NCBI RefSeq assembly: GCF_001411805.1
Contig: NZ_CP007213.1
Coordinates: forward strand, 2,542,001 to 2,606,000
Direction: 5' to 3'
DNA from: Burkholderia plantarii
Lineage (GTDB): Bacteria; Pseudomonadota; Gammaproteobacteria; Burkholderiales; Burkholderiaceae
DNA: 64,000 bases
Below the pieces are notes generated by a model. That model did not search any database. It was not told where the DNA came from and saw only the letters and a list, made by a program, of their open reading frames with translations. The position numbers and the translations under genes were made by a program. Positions 9,269 through 19,004 of the stretch are shown here, piece after piece. Positions within the stretch are counted from its first letter, which is position 1. Each line of letters opens with the position of its first letter.

Positions 9269-10810
9269 TCAGCGGAAAACACTCACCGCCTTGACCAACC
9301 GGGTTACCTGCTGTTTTAAGCTGTCCGACGCCGCCGCACTTTGCTCTACTAGCGCGGCGTTTTGTTGTGTGATGTGGTCGAGATCGCTGACGGACTGGCC
9401 GACTTGCGTGATCCCGCTACTCTGTTCGATGGTAGCCGAGCTAATCTCGACAATCAGGTCCGAGACGCGTTTCACCTGATCGACAATTTCGTCCATCGTC
9501 TTGCCAGCGTCATCGACGAGCTTCGAGCCCGATTCGACCTTCGCGACACTGGCGACGATCAACTCCTTGATCTCCTTGGCCGCGCTGGCGCTACGCTGTG
9601 CGAGTGCGCGAACCTCGGCAGCGACGACTGCAAACCCACGTCCCTGCTCCCCGGCACGCGCAGCCTCAACCGCTGCATTGAGCGCCAGTATGTTGGTCTG
9701 GAACGCAATGCCGTCGATCACGCCGATGATGTCGGCGATCCTCTTCGAGCTGTCGGTGATGTCGTTCATCGTGGTCACCACCTCTGACACTGCCTGGCCT
9801 CCCTTTGCCGCCGCATCGCTTGCAGAACCCGAGAGCTGATTGGCTTGGGTCGCCGTTTCCGCGTTGCTTTTCACGGTAGCGGTCATCTGCGTCATTGATG
9901 CAGCCGTTTGCTGAACGCTTGTCGCGGCCTGCTCGGTGCGCGCGCTAAGATCATGGTTACCCTGTGCGATCTCGCTGCTCGCGGTTTGTATATTGCGCAC
10001 CTGACCGCTGACGTCGTCGATCAGCCAGCGAAACATCAGGCCAAGCTGGCTGATCGTACGCAGCGTCATGCCGATCTCATCGACGCGATTCATGTGCACG
10101 GCCTTCTGGCTATCACCCGAGGCCACGCGCAACGCCTGGTCTCGCATCTGTTCGAGCGGTCGCGAAATCTGCGCTTCCAGCCACCATGAGGCCAGCAACA
10201 AGCCAATCGAAGTCCCCCCGGCAAAGCCGCCAAGCGCGCTTCCCGCCAGACCGAGTGCCCCGGCACCAATGACAAGTATCGGCGCCAGCACCAGCAGCGC
10301 CGAACGAATCCGCCAGCGCACGGGCATGGTCTGCACGATCGATGTCCAGCCCATCAGACCGCTGCGAACTATCACCCCCCTGTGAAAGACGCGGCGAACG
10401 TTGCCTTCACGGAGATCCTTGTAAAGGGCCTCAGCGGCGGCAATTTCCTCGCGCGATGCTTTGGTCCGCACGGACATATAGCCCACCGCCTGACCGTTTC
10501 TGACAACGGGTGTCGCGTTCGCGCGAACCCAATAGTGATCGCCATTCTTGCGCCGGTTCTTCACCAACGCGGTCCAAGGTTCGCCGCCTTTGAGCGTGGC
10601 CCACATGTCGGCGAACGCCTCTTCAGGCATATCAGGGTGCCGTACCAGGTTGTGTGGCTGGCCGTGGATTTCCTCAGGGCTGAAGCCACTGACTTCGACG
10701 AAGGCTGCGTTTGCATAGGTGATATTGCTCCGGGTGTCCGTGGTCGACATTAACGTCGCGTTGTCGGGAAACTCGAACTCACGTTGTGTCACAGGCTGGT
10801 TGTTTCGCAT
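9269..10810 (-). CDS. aer: Aer-like methyl-accepting chemotaxis protein with PAS domain
   Basis: 513 residues, close to E. coli Aer. A PAS domain covers about residues 10-115 ([20 protein letters not shown], then [17 protein letters not shown]). It is followed by a linker, a hydrophobic membrane anchor near residues 165-205 and a HAMP-like region. The long cytoplasmic signalling domain ends with the highly conserved hairpin tip ([20 protein letters not shown]). Such proteins sense redox or energy state through FAD in the PAS domain and signal to CheA/CheW. The start at [12 protein letters not shown] matches Aer N-termini; a longer frame adds 17 residues with no support. The neighbouring receptor is on the same strand. 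Confidence 0.9.
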   Translation of the reverse strand: MRNNQPVTQREFEFPDNATLMSTTDTRSNITYANAAFVEVSGFSPEEIHGQPHNLVRHPDMPEEAFADMWATLKGGEPWTALVKNRRKNGDHYWVRANATPVVRNGQAVGYMSVRTKASREEIAAAEALYKDLREGNVRRVFHRGVIVRSGLMGWTSIVQTMPVRWRIRSALLVLAPILVIGAGALGLAGSALGGFAGGTSIGLLLASWWLEAQISRPLEQMRDQALRVASGDSQKAVHMNRVDEIGMTLRTISQLGLMFRWLIDDVSGQVRNIQTASSEIAQGNHDLSARTEQAATSVQQTAASMTQMTATVKSNAETATQANQLSGSASDAAAKGGQAVSEVVTTMNDITDSSKRIADIIGVIDGIAFQTNILALNAAVEAARAGEQGRGFAVVAAEVRALAQRSASAAKEIKELIVASVAKVESGSKLVDDAGKTMDEIVDQVKRVSDLIVEISSATIEQSSGITQVGQSVSDLDHITQQNAALVEQSAAASDSLKQQVTRLVKAVSVFR

Positions 10811-11000
10811 GGCTGCAGATCCGCTTGTAGGTTTTAAGCTAGGCCCGCACGGCAAGATCATTAATCAGACAAGCCCGCGCGGTTTGTTCGCCGTTCGTGG
10901 CTCGACCCCGTCTCTGAGTAAGAGCGGCCGGTCGCCGTGCCGCGCTTCCCGAAAGCCGAATGGCTACCCGGCGTCGCCGGCCGCGTCGAGCGGCGCCGGC

Positions 11001-12584
11001 TCATTGCCAGGCGGCGCCTCTGCCATCGGCGGCCCCGATCCGGAAAAAGGCCACCGCGTCACGCAGCGCGGTGGCCTGTTCGGCCATGGCCTGTGCGGCG
11101 GCCGAGGCTTGTTCCACCAGCGCCGCGTTTTGCTGGGTCACCGCGTCCATCTGGCTGACCGCCGTGTTGACCTGCTCGATGCCCGTGCCCTGCTCGTCGG
11201 ACGCCGAGGCGATCTCGCCCATGATGTCGGTCACCTGACGGACCGACTTGACGATCTCGGACATGGTGGCGCCCGCCCGATTGACCTGCTCGCCGCCGGT
11301 TGCCACGCGATCGACCGAGCTTTCGATGAGGTCCTTGATTTCCTTGGCGGCGCTGGCGCTGCGCTGAGCGAGCGTGCGCACCTCGCCCGCCACGACGGCG
11401 AACCCTCGTCCCTGTTCGCCCGCGCGCGCCGCTTCCACCGCGGCGTTGAGCGCGAGGATATTGGTCTGGAACGCGATGCCCTCGATCACCGTGATGATTT
11501 GCGACACCTTGCCGGAGCTTTCCGAGATCGACTTCATCGATTCGACGACCTGCTCCACGACCGTGCCACCACGCGCCGCCACGTCGCACGCATTGGTGGC
11601 GAGCATGTTGGCCTGCTTCGCGCTGTCGGTGTTCTGCCGGACGGTCGACGTCAACTGCTCCATGCTCGCGGCGGTTTCCTGCAGCGACGCGGCTTGCTCC
11701 TCGGTTCGTTGGGACAGGTCCAGATTGCCTTGGGCGATTTCCCCCGCGGCCGACTTGATCGATTCGGCGGACGATTGGATGCCCGCGACGATGCCCCTGA
11801 GCTGCTGCCGCATGGCCTCCAGTGACGCCATCAGGCTGCTTCGATCCTTGTCGCGAACCGGTGCCGACACCGAGAGATCGCCCTGCGCGATGCGGCTGGC
11901 CACGCTCGCGGCGGCGGCGGGCTCGCCGCCCAGCGACCGGAAGATGCCGCGCGTAATGACGATGCCCAACACGATCGCAAGGGTGATCGTGACCAGGCCG
12001 GCGGCCGTCAAGGTGAACATGGTGGAGGCGGTCATCGTGGCAACCTGGCCGGCGCGCTGATCGAGCAGAGCCTGCTCGGCGCTGGCGATATCGGCAGACA
12101 CCGTGCGGATGCGGGCCATGAGTTGTTTAGCCTTGCCCTGCTTGAAGTAGTCGGCCGGAGCGTTCTGCGCCTGAGCCCCTGCATCGACCTCGCGCCTGAG
12201 CGCGATGAGCTTTTCGTCGATGCCCCCCACTTCCTTGCGCAGCTGCGCCAACTCGCCTAGACGTTGCTGCTGAGCGGTGTTGTCGGACGTGAGAGAGCGT
12301 GTGGCCTCGTACGACCTGGTGAACTGCCCTTGGCCGCTCGCATAGCGATCGAGAAAGGCTTCGTCTCCAGAAATCACATATCCGCGCACGGCACTTCCCA
12401 TGTTGACAATACCGGTCAACATCTCGTCGTTCGCGCGAAGCACACGATAGCTATGGATATTCCATTCATTGGCATCATTCAAGCGCAGGAAATTGATGAT
12501 GGAGATCCCGCTGCCGATCAGCGATATCAGTATGATGATTCCAAATGCGCCAGCGAGCTTTTGACCTACGGTGAGGTTCTTCAT
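11001..12584 (-). CDS. Methyl-accepting chemotaxis protein (Tsr-like layout)
   Basis: 527 residues. TM1 is near residues 11-31, a periplasmic four-helix sensor region with CHASE3-like wording ([18 protein letters not shown]) covers about 35-185, and TM2 is near 190-212. HAMP is about 213-265 and a signalling domain carries the [20 protein letters not shown] tip. It ends without a CheR-tethering NWETF peptide. The ligand is unknown. It lies 190 bp upstream of the aer-like gene on the same strand; both probably feed the main chemotaxis pathway. Confidence 0.92.
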   Translation of the reverse strand: MKNLTVGQKLAGAFGIIILISLIGSGISIINFLRLNDANEWNIHSYRVLRANDEMLTGIVNMGSAVRGYVISGDEAFLDRYASGQGQFTRSYEATRSLTSDNTAQQQRLGELAQLRKEVGGIDEKLIALRREVDAGAQAQNAPADYFKQGKAKQLMARIRTVSADIASAEQALLDQRAGQVATMTASTMFTLTAAGLVTITLAIVLGIVITRGIFRSLGGEPAAAASVASRIAQGDLSVSAPVRDKDRSSLMASLEAMRQQLRGIVAGIQSSAESIKSAAGEIAQGNLDLSQRTEEQAASLQETAASMEQLTSTVRQNTDSAKQANMLATNACDVAARGGTVVEQVVESMKSISESSGKVSQIITVIEGIAFQTNILALNAAVEAARAGEQGRGFAVVAGEVRTLAQRSASAAKEIKDLIESSVDRVATGGEQVNRAGATMSEIVKSVRQVTDIMGEIASASDEQGTGIEQVNTAVSQMDAVTQQNAALVEQASAAAQAMAEQATALRDAVAFFRIGAADGRGAAWQ

Positions 12585-12884
12585 GATCTTCCCCGAATGT
12601 AGTGGCTGCTGCGCATTGTTACGGCAACATTTTCGATTCCTGAAGCAATACGGACGAAGCGAGGCAGGAAAAATATTAATTTTTAGGCAAGCCGATCGGG
12701 TTTTCGGCGTATTACCCTATGCCTCTCGTCATTTTTTATATTCCTCGCTTCCGCACAACCGACTCACCTATCGATATTTTTGAAATAATTTTCCAAAAAA
12801 ATCTCGATCCCGGGCAATCCGTTTCAAATCCGGATTCCGAACCCGGGCGTTACTGAAAACCGGGGGGGCGTCGGGAAATTAAAA
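12585..12884. other. AT-rich intergenic segment at the left edge of the accessory island
   Basis: 300 bp upstream of the chemotaxis receptor and before the IS701-like fragment. Base composition drops sharply here compared with the chromosome to the left. It probably carries the receptor promoter, but I could not fit a clean flagellar sigma-28 promoter. No gene is supported. Confidence 0.5.
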
Positions 12885-13190
12885 CCGGTTTCGAGGCGAC
12901 CAAAGGCGAATGCGGGCTTGATCAACATGAGGTGCGTCGATGGCATGGCTGGTATCGCCACATCACGCTATCCTTGCTGGCCCATGCCGTGCTCGTGGCC
13001 CTGAGGGTCCATGGCAAAAAAACACCTGAAGGTTCGGTACCGCTCAGCGTGCAAGAGATACGCAGGCTGCTGTGCCGACCATTATCGACGGCGCGGCTGC
13101 ATACCTCCCGATTCGTCAAATCTACGGCTGTAGTACCAAGGCGGACGCTCCCACCAAAGCGGCAGTGCGACAGCACTGCTGATTTGGTAG
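12885..13190 (+). pseudogene. IS701-family transposase, 3' fragment
   Basis: The frame reads GFEATKGECGLDQHEVRRWH, then GWYRHITLSLLAHAVLVALR and VPLSVQEIRRLL. This is the C-terminal signature of IS701-type transposases (EVRSW-GWYRHIT plus PLTVPEIRRLL). After RRLL the similarity moves between frames, so the tail is frameshifted. The N-terminal catalytic part is absent. It marks the left border of the AT-rich island. Confidence 0.72.
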
Positions 13191-13216
13191 GGGATGTCAA
13201 TTTCGTATTGACGACT

Positions 13217-13450
13217 TCAATCGGGTGGCCGATTAGACTTGAATTTTATAAAAACCTCGAGAAGGATAAATGCCAACGCGAACACCGCCGTGATCGACGC
13301 AATAGATGCCACGGCGCCTTCCGAAGAATGCCGGCCGAGAAGACGAAAAGTGGAATAGCATGCAATTATCACAAAATAAGCGAATACCAGGGAAATACGC
13401 CGGCTCTTGGGCGCGCCTTCCTTCTCGTTGGAGTGATTATGTATACTCAT
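13217..13450 (-). CDS. Small two-helix membrane protein of unknown function
   Basis: 77 residues from ATG 13450, which has a GAGG site 5 nt upstream. The basic hydrophilic N-terminus (MSIHNHSNEKEGAPKSRR) is followed by two membrane helices (about 19-38 and 45-70) and a basic tail (KFKSNRPPD). The size and two-helix design recall immunity proteins or small membrane accessory proteins of bacteriocin loci, but there is no family match I can name. It is the last gene of the minus-strand cassette, 187 bp after the hevein-like gene, so an immunity or export-assisting role is inference from context only. An upstream extension of the frame looks non-coding. Confidence 0.6.
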   Translation of the reverse strand: MSIHNHSNEKEGAPKSRRISLVFAYFVIIACYSTFRLLGRHSSEGAVASIASITAVFALAFILLEVFIKFKSNRPPD

Positions 13451-13637
13451 CTTTGCCTCGTATAATAGGGTTGCATGGTCCGGCATTCGCAATTCGATTG
13501 GATGTCCTGGACTGCTCGCTTGCCTCTTGAGCATCGGGTCGGAATAATTGCTAGCTCCGCTTTCATTCGCTGCGCGTCGTCGCAATGCCGACTTCAGCGA
13601 ATTGAAAGAAACCAAAACGGAACGCCGGCCCTTCGCA

Positions 13638-14060
13638 TTAGGAACATGCGTCGATGCATACCGACGCGACTCCAGCGGAAGCGCCACATGCACCGATGAT
13701 CAAAGCAGTGCATGGGATCGCCAGCGAGCCGACGGTCACGGTGCTTCCTACCACGCAGGACGTGCCGACAGCAGCACATACCGCCCCGCCGAGAGCAGCG
13801 CATGTCGCATGACATGCCACCACACCACCACTCGTACCGCCATTGCCACCGGAAGAATCATCGCACGGCCCTGATTGACACTGCGCGCCGCAGTAGTCCC
13901 CGCCCAGCCCGCAGTAGCCGTACTGACTGCAACACAAATTATTATCGCAGACTGCGCCTCCGCCCTGGTCCCCGCACTGTTGCGAGAACGCAGGGGTCGC
14001 CCAGAAGGTAAGCATGATCGATAACATCGCGATAAAGCGAAAAAAAATTGCCTTGAACAT
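13638..14060 (-). CDS. Secreted protein with hevein-type chitin-binding domain and a second Cys-rich domain
   Basis: 140 residues with a strong AAGGAG site before ATG 14060. A Sec signal peptide covers about residues 1-26 (cleavage expected after AFS). Residues 27-66 form a type-1 chitin-binding (hevein/WGA) domain: cysteines 29, 38, 43, 44, 50, 57, 61 and 66 keep hevein spacing, and S45, Y47, Y49 and Y56 occupy the sugar-contact positions. The stretch [10 protein letters not shown] is the classic wheat-germ-agglutinin core. After a Gly/Ser linker, residues 80-140 are hydrophobic with eight more cysteines (83, 87, 95, 102, 117, 125, 135, 139). This second domain distantly recalls halocin-C8-like bacteriocins, which is tentative. 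The upstream neighbour is a DsbG-like isomerase. A chitin-targeted antifungal or lectin role is inferred. Hevein domains are very unusual in bacteria. Confidence 0.85.
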   Translation of the reverse strand: MFKAIFFRFIAMLSIMLTFWATPAFSQQCGDQGGGAVCDNNLCCSQYGYCGLGGDYCGAQCQSGPCDDSSGGNGGTSGGVVACHATCAALGGAVCAAVGTSCVVGSTVTVGSLAIPCTALIIGACGASAGVASVCIDACS

Positions 14061-14124
14061 TTCAAATACTCCTTTTAATTAATCAAGATTTGGCTTGGAA
14101 TAATTTCAGTGCTCGAGGGTATTT

Positions 14125-15033
14125 TCACTTAAACCTTTGAAGCGCGGCATCGTTCATTTCCTGAGGCGCCATCGACAGCATGTATGGCAAAAGTGACATC
14201 CTGGGCATCCCCTGTTTCGCCCGGATACGTTTCGTGCTGTCGAAGAAAACGACTGCAGGCGTTCCCTGAAACCCCATGGCAGAGAAAAGCTTTCGATTTT
14301 CATCGAGCTCGGATTGAGTGGCTGGTGAAATTACTTCCTCCGGCTCTATCCCTCCCGACTCGTTTTTTTCAGAAAAATTACTCTCCATAGCGTAAAGAGC
14401 CTGGGATTTTTCTTTTGAATCAAGAAGTGCCGCCGCCTTCCCTGCGGAGTCATTCTTCAGGAATCCAATCGGAATCCATTGAACTTGCAAGCCGGCCTTC
14501 TCATATGGCTGAAGCGCTTTCCATAGCAAATGACAAAAGATACAGTTTGGATCCAGAAACACATATATTTTTGATTTTGCCGAGCCTCCGTCCGCACCCT
14601 CGAATACCGAAGGCGCGCGCTCCAGCGCGTCCTTGAATTTATCAAGATCCAACTTTGTTCCATATTTTTCAATATATTTTTCGTTAAGGCTAATCCCACT
14701 CCTGTCCAGCAGGGTGCCGATCAGCAGTACATCTTGATTGCCTTTCGGGGAAAATGCCAGGACGTTATTTCCGGGTCGATTTGATAAAACAAAACCAGTT
14801 AATCCCCCCTCTGCATCAAACTCTCTTACAACCTTCATCCCATTAACTTCCGCATGAGACGCAACAATTGGAGGAGCCGGCGCAATTTTGGCGTCTCTTT
14901 CGGAAGCGGCTTGGTTTGTAGTGTCGGCGGCGCTGACGCTTGCCAGGTTGTAAAATGTAAAAATCAAGGCGGCGATCCATCTTAAAAATGATGATGCGCC
15001 CATGAGGTAAGCCGGCCCCGTCTGGAATTTCAT
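14125..15033 (-). CDS. DsbC/DsbG-family thiol:disulfide interchange protein
   Basis: 302 residues from ATG 15033 (AAGGA site 7 nt upstream). An N-terminal signal or anchor helix lies near residues 16-36. A DsbG-like dimerisation region follows (about 50-110), then a thioredoxin fold with active site FLDPNCIFCHLLW (Cys164, Cys167) and cis-proline loop GFQGTPAVVF (Pro259). The family reshuffles wrong disulfides or protects thiols in the periplasm. The gene ends 65 bp before the start of the 16-cysteine hevein-like protein on the same strand, so a dedicated folding partner is a natural inference. The CIFC centre differs from CPYC and may shift redox potential. Confidence 0.88.
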   Translation of the reverse strand: MKFQTGPAYLMGASSFLRWIAALIFTFYNLASVSAADTTNQAASERDAKIAPAPPIVASHAEVNGMKVVREFDAEGGLTGFVLSNRPGNNVLAFSPKGNQDVLLIGTLLDRSGISLNEKYIEKYGTKLDLDKFKDALERAPSVFEGADGGSAKSKIYVFLDPNCIFCHLLWKALQPYEKAGLQVQWIPIGFLKNDSAGKAAALLDSKEKSQALYAMESNFSEKNESGGIEPEEVISPATQSELDENRKLFSAMGFQGTPAVVFFDSTKRIRAKQGMPRMSLLPYMLSMAPQEMNDAALQRFK

Positions 15034-15335
15034 TTTGAAATCCTTTTCTTTCGATAATTGTTTGTATTTTCGGGTAGAAGATGCATCGCGTACCCAGTTT
15101 GATCATATGCCACGCTCCGACTTAAATCACGCCATTTCGGAGGCGCTCCATGAAAATGTTCTATTTTTTCGAAACCAAGGCCTGGACTGAAAATCCAGTT
15201 CTGATTTTATGAGGAATTTGAAATCCTATGCTTAATTAAATCCGACATTTCGTAAGGTGTGCGCGCGTGATTTTCAGTCGTGGACTTGCCGCTGCATGAC
15301 CGGACACTTGGTCACGCTGAGGTTGGAGGATTTGC
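15034..15335. other. AT-rich region upstream of the DsbG-like gene, running into IS6 debris
   Basis: About 300 bp. The left part (15034-15260) is AT-rich and should contain the promoter of the minus-strand cassette. The right part (about 15280-15335) is rearranged sequence joining to the IS6-family transposase fragment. No gene is supported. Confidence 0.5.
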
Positions 15336-15779
15336 GTGCTGGAGAAACTCGCGTGGCGAGCAATATTTCAAGGCCCGGTACCGCAAAAGATCGCCACCCG
15401 CCAATCGCGCAGTTACCCGGCGGCCATGGCCGATATTCCCGAACTCGCCCACGTCAAGCACGTGTTCGTGAAGGCCGCTGCCCGCGTGAACAACCGCGCC
15501 GAGAACAGTCATCAGCCGAGCCGCGAACGCGAGCGACGCATGCGGGGATTTCGCGACCCGACACGCACTCAGGCTTTCCTCGAGCGCTTCGGGCTGATCC
15601 GTCGGCACTTCGCCCTGAAGCGGCATCGGCTGCGTGCTTCGCTTTATCGCAAACACCTTGCCGTACGCTTCTCGACGTGGCGTGAATTGACCGAGGTCAC
15701 CCAGAATCCGTCTGCCGCATGAAACATGCGGGTCAAGCTTGCGCCCGTTGTGAACATACTCCGCTAACGTGACAGCGCC
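15336..15779 (+). pseudogene. IS6-family transposase remnant with right inverted repeat
   Basis: The frame ending at 15722 contains YPAAMADIPELAHVKHVFVK, ARVNNRAENSHQPSRERERR and a C-terminus ending FSTWRELTEVTQNPSAA, the second half of an IS6-family transposase with its catalytic Glu. The 5' half is missing, and where intact copies have TD-LRSY this one reads TRQSRSY, so the second catalytic Asp is lost. The terminal inverted repeat lies at 15761-15779 (CCGCTAACGTGACAGCGCC) and matches the copy at 21064-21802. It is non-functional. Confidence 0.85.
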
Positions 15780-15949
15780 GTCTGGGCAGGTATCGATGGG
15801 TGGTCGAACGTACGCACGCCTGGCTCCATCACTTCCGCCCCCTCCGTATTCGTTTCGAGCGCCGTGCCGATATTCGCGGCGCGTTCCTCAAACTCGGCTG
15901 CTGCTCGATCTGCTGGAACACCTTGCAGCGAACTCACCGGTCTTTATGA
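15779..15949 (+). pseudogene. IS5-family transposase, 3' fragment
   Basis: 57 codons starting RLGRYRWVVERTHAWLHHFR and continuing PLRIRFERRADIRGAFLKLG to a TGA at 15947. This is the C-terminal end of an IS5-family (IS427/ISL2-like) transposase. It abuts the inverted repeat of the IS6 remnant, so one element inserted into or recombined with the other. It is related to fragments at 8943-9131 and 27051-27218. Confidence 0.82.
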
Positions 15950-16066
15950 AACCGTTTCTTACATAGCACTCCAGCAAGCGAGAGTAGAAGCATGACTTAA
16001 CGGTACGTAAATCGATGCCATGCTGGACTTACTTCCTCGCTGAATTCCCCAGCCACGACATATTTG

Positions 16067-17479
16067 CTACTGTGGCAACTCGACTCCGCCGCCGAGTGCT
16101 GCAAACAACGCGACCTCACTTACCAGCGCGTCATAATTCGCAAGCGACAATGACAATTCCGCACTTCGGACGGCCTCGTTGGCGTCGAGAAGCGCCTGCA
16201 ATGGCCCGGTTCCAATCTTATATTGAATTGCATAGGCGCGTTCTTCTTCATGGGCATATGCTGCCGCTTGCTGAAGTTTGACTACCTGCTGCTTATAGTT
16301 GTCAACCGACGATAGCGCATTTTCGACGTCAACCAACGCTTGGTAAAATATTTTCTTGAACTCCACCACATGTTGTTCATACGTTATCTTGACAGATTTA
16401 GTCTGCGATTTCACTCTCCACGCATTCAGAAATGGAAAGGCCATAGACGCGGCGATAGAACCAACGGGGTTTTCTAACAAGTTGCGAAGCGTGACGCTGG
16501 ATGTCCCACCTGCGGCAGTCAAACCAAAGGTCGGATAAAAGCTAGTTCGCACTATGTCGATCTGTCGCATGGCCTCAATAAGCCGAAGTTCTGCAGCCTT
16601 TACGTCGGGCCTACGCGCCAAAATGTCCGCGGGCACACCCGCCGGGATAGCTGGCGGCAGGTCACGCAAAGCCCCGGCGCTAACAGCGTAGCGCGTCCCC
16701 ACAGAATCTCCGATCATTATTGAAAGCGAGTTTTCGACTTGGGTACGCTGATCAACAAGAGAGAGTCGATATTGTTCCGCGCTATTGAGTGCCTGCTTCG
16801 CCATGGCCAAATCGATTGCCGTGGCAACGCCAATGTCATGGCGAGTTTGAACCAATTGCACCGTTTTCTCTTCGTACTGGATGGCTTCTTGATTCCGATC
16901 GATCTGGTCTTCGAGGAGCGCAAGCTGCCAGTAATAGTCAGCCACCTGCGAAGTCACAGACATAGCGACCGCCGATCTGTCTTGCTCGCTCGCCCGGGCC
17001 TCCCATTCGGCAGCATCAACCTGATCGGCAATATTTCCCCAAAGATCGAGTTGCCACGAAGCTGACAGTGACGTTGCAGCCAATTTGGTCGTCCCCGTAG
17101 GCACCTTGAAACCATGTGAAGCAGAGAGGCTGATTCCTGACGAAATCAATGGATAACCCTGCTCTCTTGCTATCACGACCTGCAGGCGTGCTTGACGCAA
17201 ATTCAAAACAGCAGTGGCCAGATCCCAGTTCGTCGTGATTGCCTTCTCGATAAGGCGATCCAGCACGGGATCATGGAAAGTGGTCCACCAGGAGGATGGA
17301 TAAATACAACCCACATCAGACGTCGGGCCATGCCAGTTGGGCAAAATTGATAATTCCGGGCGTTCGTAGGCTGATCGCTGGATGGAATCGCATCCAACCA
17401 GAGACAAGGCCAAGCCAGCCAATAAAAAAATACCAATGAAATTTCCATTGCCCGATATACCTGTTTTCATGAAAGCCAT
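16067..17479 (-). CDS. TolC/NodT-family outer membrane efflux lipoprotein
   Basis: 470 residues. The N-terminus has a hydrophobic signal ending in lipobox LSLVGC, predicting a lipidated outer membrane factor. Two repeated OEP segments follow (about residues 60-260 and 270-465), with typical wording such as DLATAVLNLRQARLQVVIAR, ATSLSASWQLDLWGNIADQV and DILARRPDVKAAELRLIEA. Such trimers form the outer membrane channel of tripartite pumps. It is divergent from the MacA-MacB pair across a 346-bp gap, so it is the likely channel for that pump. The start could also be ATG 17470; no clear ribosome site separates them. Its moderate GC content suits acquired DNA. Confidence 0.9.
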   Translation of the reverse strand: MAFMKTGISGNGNFIGIFLLAGLALSLVGCDSIQRSAYERPELSILPNWHGPTSDVGCIYPSSWWTTFHDPVLDRLIEKAITTNWDLATAVLNLRQARLQVVIAREQGYPLISSGISLSASHGFKVPTGTTKLAATSLSASWQLDLWGNIADQVDAAEWEARASEQDRSAVAMSVTSQVADYYWQLALLEDQIDRNQEAIQYEEKTVQLVQTRHDIGVATAIDLAMAKQALNSAEQYRLSLVDQRTQVENSLSIMIGDSVGTRYAVSAGALRDLPPAIPAGVPADILARRPDVKAAELRLIEAMRQIDIVRTSFYPTFGLTAAGGTSSVTLRNLLENPVGSIAASMAFPFLNAWRVKSQTKSVKITYEQHVVEFKKIFYQALVDVENALSSVDNYKQQVVKLQQAAAYAHEEERAYAIQYKIGTGPLQALLDANEAVRSAELSLSLANYDALVSEVALFAALGGGVELPQ

Positions 17480-17825
17480 AGCCGATATGTTTTATTGTGC
17501 TCAGTCGACGGGCTGGCAGTCCCGCATTCGCAACAGGTGTATCTTCGCGCCTACAGATTAGGCGATCGTACAAAGGCCAGATATCTGGCGCAAGCAATGA
17601 ATTGATATTTCAAATAAAACCTGAACCGAGGAATGAATTTCCTCGCAATGAGCAAGAACCATGTTTTCCGGAAATTTTCCACTAATTCCAAGCAAAAATA
17701 CACCAATGTTTGACGATTGCCGCGAAATCAATTAGCTTCACGTTGTGCAAGAACGAAGCAACCAGCACCTGGCTCATCAATCTGCCGGCGGTTGACGGAT
17801 TTATTACAAAACCCAAACGTCTCAA
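17480..17825. promoter_or_regulatory. Divergent promoter region between outer membrane factor and macA-like genes
   Basis: 346 bp of AT-rich sequence with no gene. It must hold promoters for the minus-strand channel gene and the plus-strand MacA-MacB pair. I see no clear operator and no adjacent regulator gene. Confidence 0.45.
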
Positions 17826-19004
17826 GTGTTCATTAATCACGACCGTCGCTTCGCGATCGCATTCTTGATCGCAATAACTTCAGCCCTAATCGGCTATGCC
17901 TACTTTTCACATCCGGCTCCAAGCTCTTTACCACGCTACGACACCATTCGGGTGGCACGAGGCCCGATCTCCGATGTAGTGCTCGCAACTGGCACCTTGG
18001 ATTCGTCAACGGTGGTGAACGTTGGTGCACAAGTGTCGGGAGAAATCAAGAGCATGTATGTATCACTCGGCGATCACGTCACGAAAGGACAGATGATCGC
18101 CGAAATCGATAGCGCCACGCAGGTCAATGCACTGAATACCGCACGAGCCACACTCTCGTCCATAGATGGGCAGATCGAATCGGCAAGCGCGACGGTGGAA
18201 CAGGATCGCATCGCATTCGATCGAATGCGTAGATTGGCTGAAAGCGACGCTGGCTCGCAGCAGGACATGGACAATGCCCGACTTGTTTACAGGGCGGCGT
18301 TGGGGAATCTCCATTCTCTTCAAGCACAACATACCGCGGCCAGGATCGCGGTGAGCACCGCCCAGGTAGCGTTGGCTTACACCAAAATCCAAGCACCTGG
18401 CGATGGCGTGGTTGTCGCCGTGCTCGCGGTTCAAGGACAAACGGTCAACGCGAATCAGATAACGCCAAATATTGTCATGCTGGCGGACCCCGAAAAACTC
18501 ATCATACGGACATCGGTGTCTGAAATTGATATCGGTAAGGTCAAGCTTCAGCAGAAAGCCTCTATCTCTCTGTTGGGTGGTAGCCGCGAATACCACGGCA
18601 CAGTTCGTTCAATTTCCCCCGCCCCCCACGACTTCGATAGTCCCAATACCATCAAGTCGGAGAAGCCGCAAAGTGCAATCATGTTCGACGTGGTCATCGA
18701 TGTTGATGATCCAGACAAGCAGTTGAGGCTCGGCACAACGGCCAAGGTGCGCATGATCGTGGCATCCGCGTCGCATGCAATCCTACTGCCATCAGAACTG
18801 GTCAACGTACTCCCGGGAGGACGCAAAGGCTTCGTACAGGTTTTGGAGAACGGCAAACCGTTACTCCGGCAGGTAACGATCGGGATAGATAACGGTGCAG
18901 TAGTCCAAATTCTTGATGGCCTCCAGCCGGGTGCGCTTGTCGTCACGAAGATCCATCCCGCTGCAGGATCCTCTACTACGAAAATCAGTCAAAATGATGC
19001 CTAA
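17826..19004 (+). CDS. macA: MacA-like periplasmic adaptor (HlyD/membrane fusion protein)
   Basis: 392 residues starting at GTG 17826. One N-terminal membrane anchor covers about residues 9-27. A barrel-sandwich/lipoyl half-motif follows (NVGAQVSGEIKSMYVSLGDH), then a helical hairpin (about 95-185) and the second lipoyl half (YTKIQAPGDGVVVAVLAVQG). Beta-barrel and membrane-proximal domains end near 385. Adaptors of this class bridge MacB and a TolC-type channel. The stop overlaps the macB-like start, so the pair is co-transcribed and probably translationally coupled. The substrate is unknown; a macrolide or peptide is typical of the family. Confidence 0.9.
   Translation: MFINHDRRFAIAFLIAITSALIGYAYFSHPAPSSLPRYDTIRVARGPISDVVLATGTLDSSTVVNVGAQVSGEIKSMYVSLGDHVTKGQMIAEIDSATQVNALNTARATLSSIDGQIESASATVEQDRIAFDRMRRLAESDAGSQQDMDNARLVYRAALGNLHSLQAQHTAARIAVSTAQVALAYTKIQAPGDGVVVAVLAVQGQTVNANQITPNIVMLADPEKLIIRTSVSEIDIGKVKLQQKASISLLGGSREYHGTVRSISPAPHDFDSPNTIKSEKPQSAIMFDVVIDVDDPDKQLRLGTTAKVRMIVASASHAILLPSELVNVLPGGRKGFVQVLENGKPLLRQVTIGIDNGAVVQILDGLQPGALVVTKIHPAAGSSTTKISQNDA

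Noticed and set aside
9269..12584. Long near-identical stretches in the two chemotaxis receptors as a duplication or recombination hot spot
   Set aside because: The similarity is confined to the universally conserved signalling tip; sensor regions are unrelated, so no recent duplication is implied.
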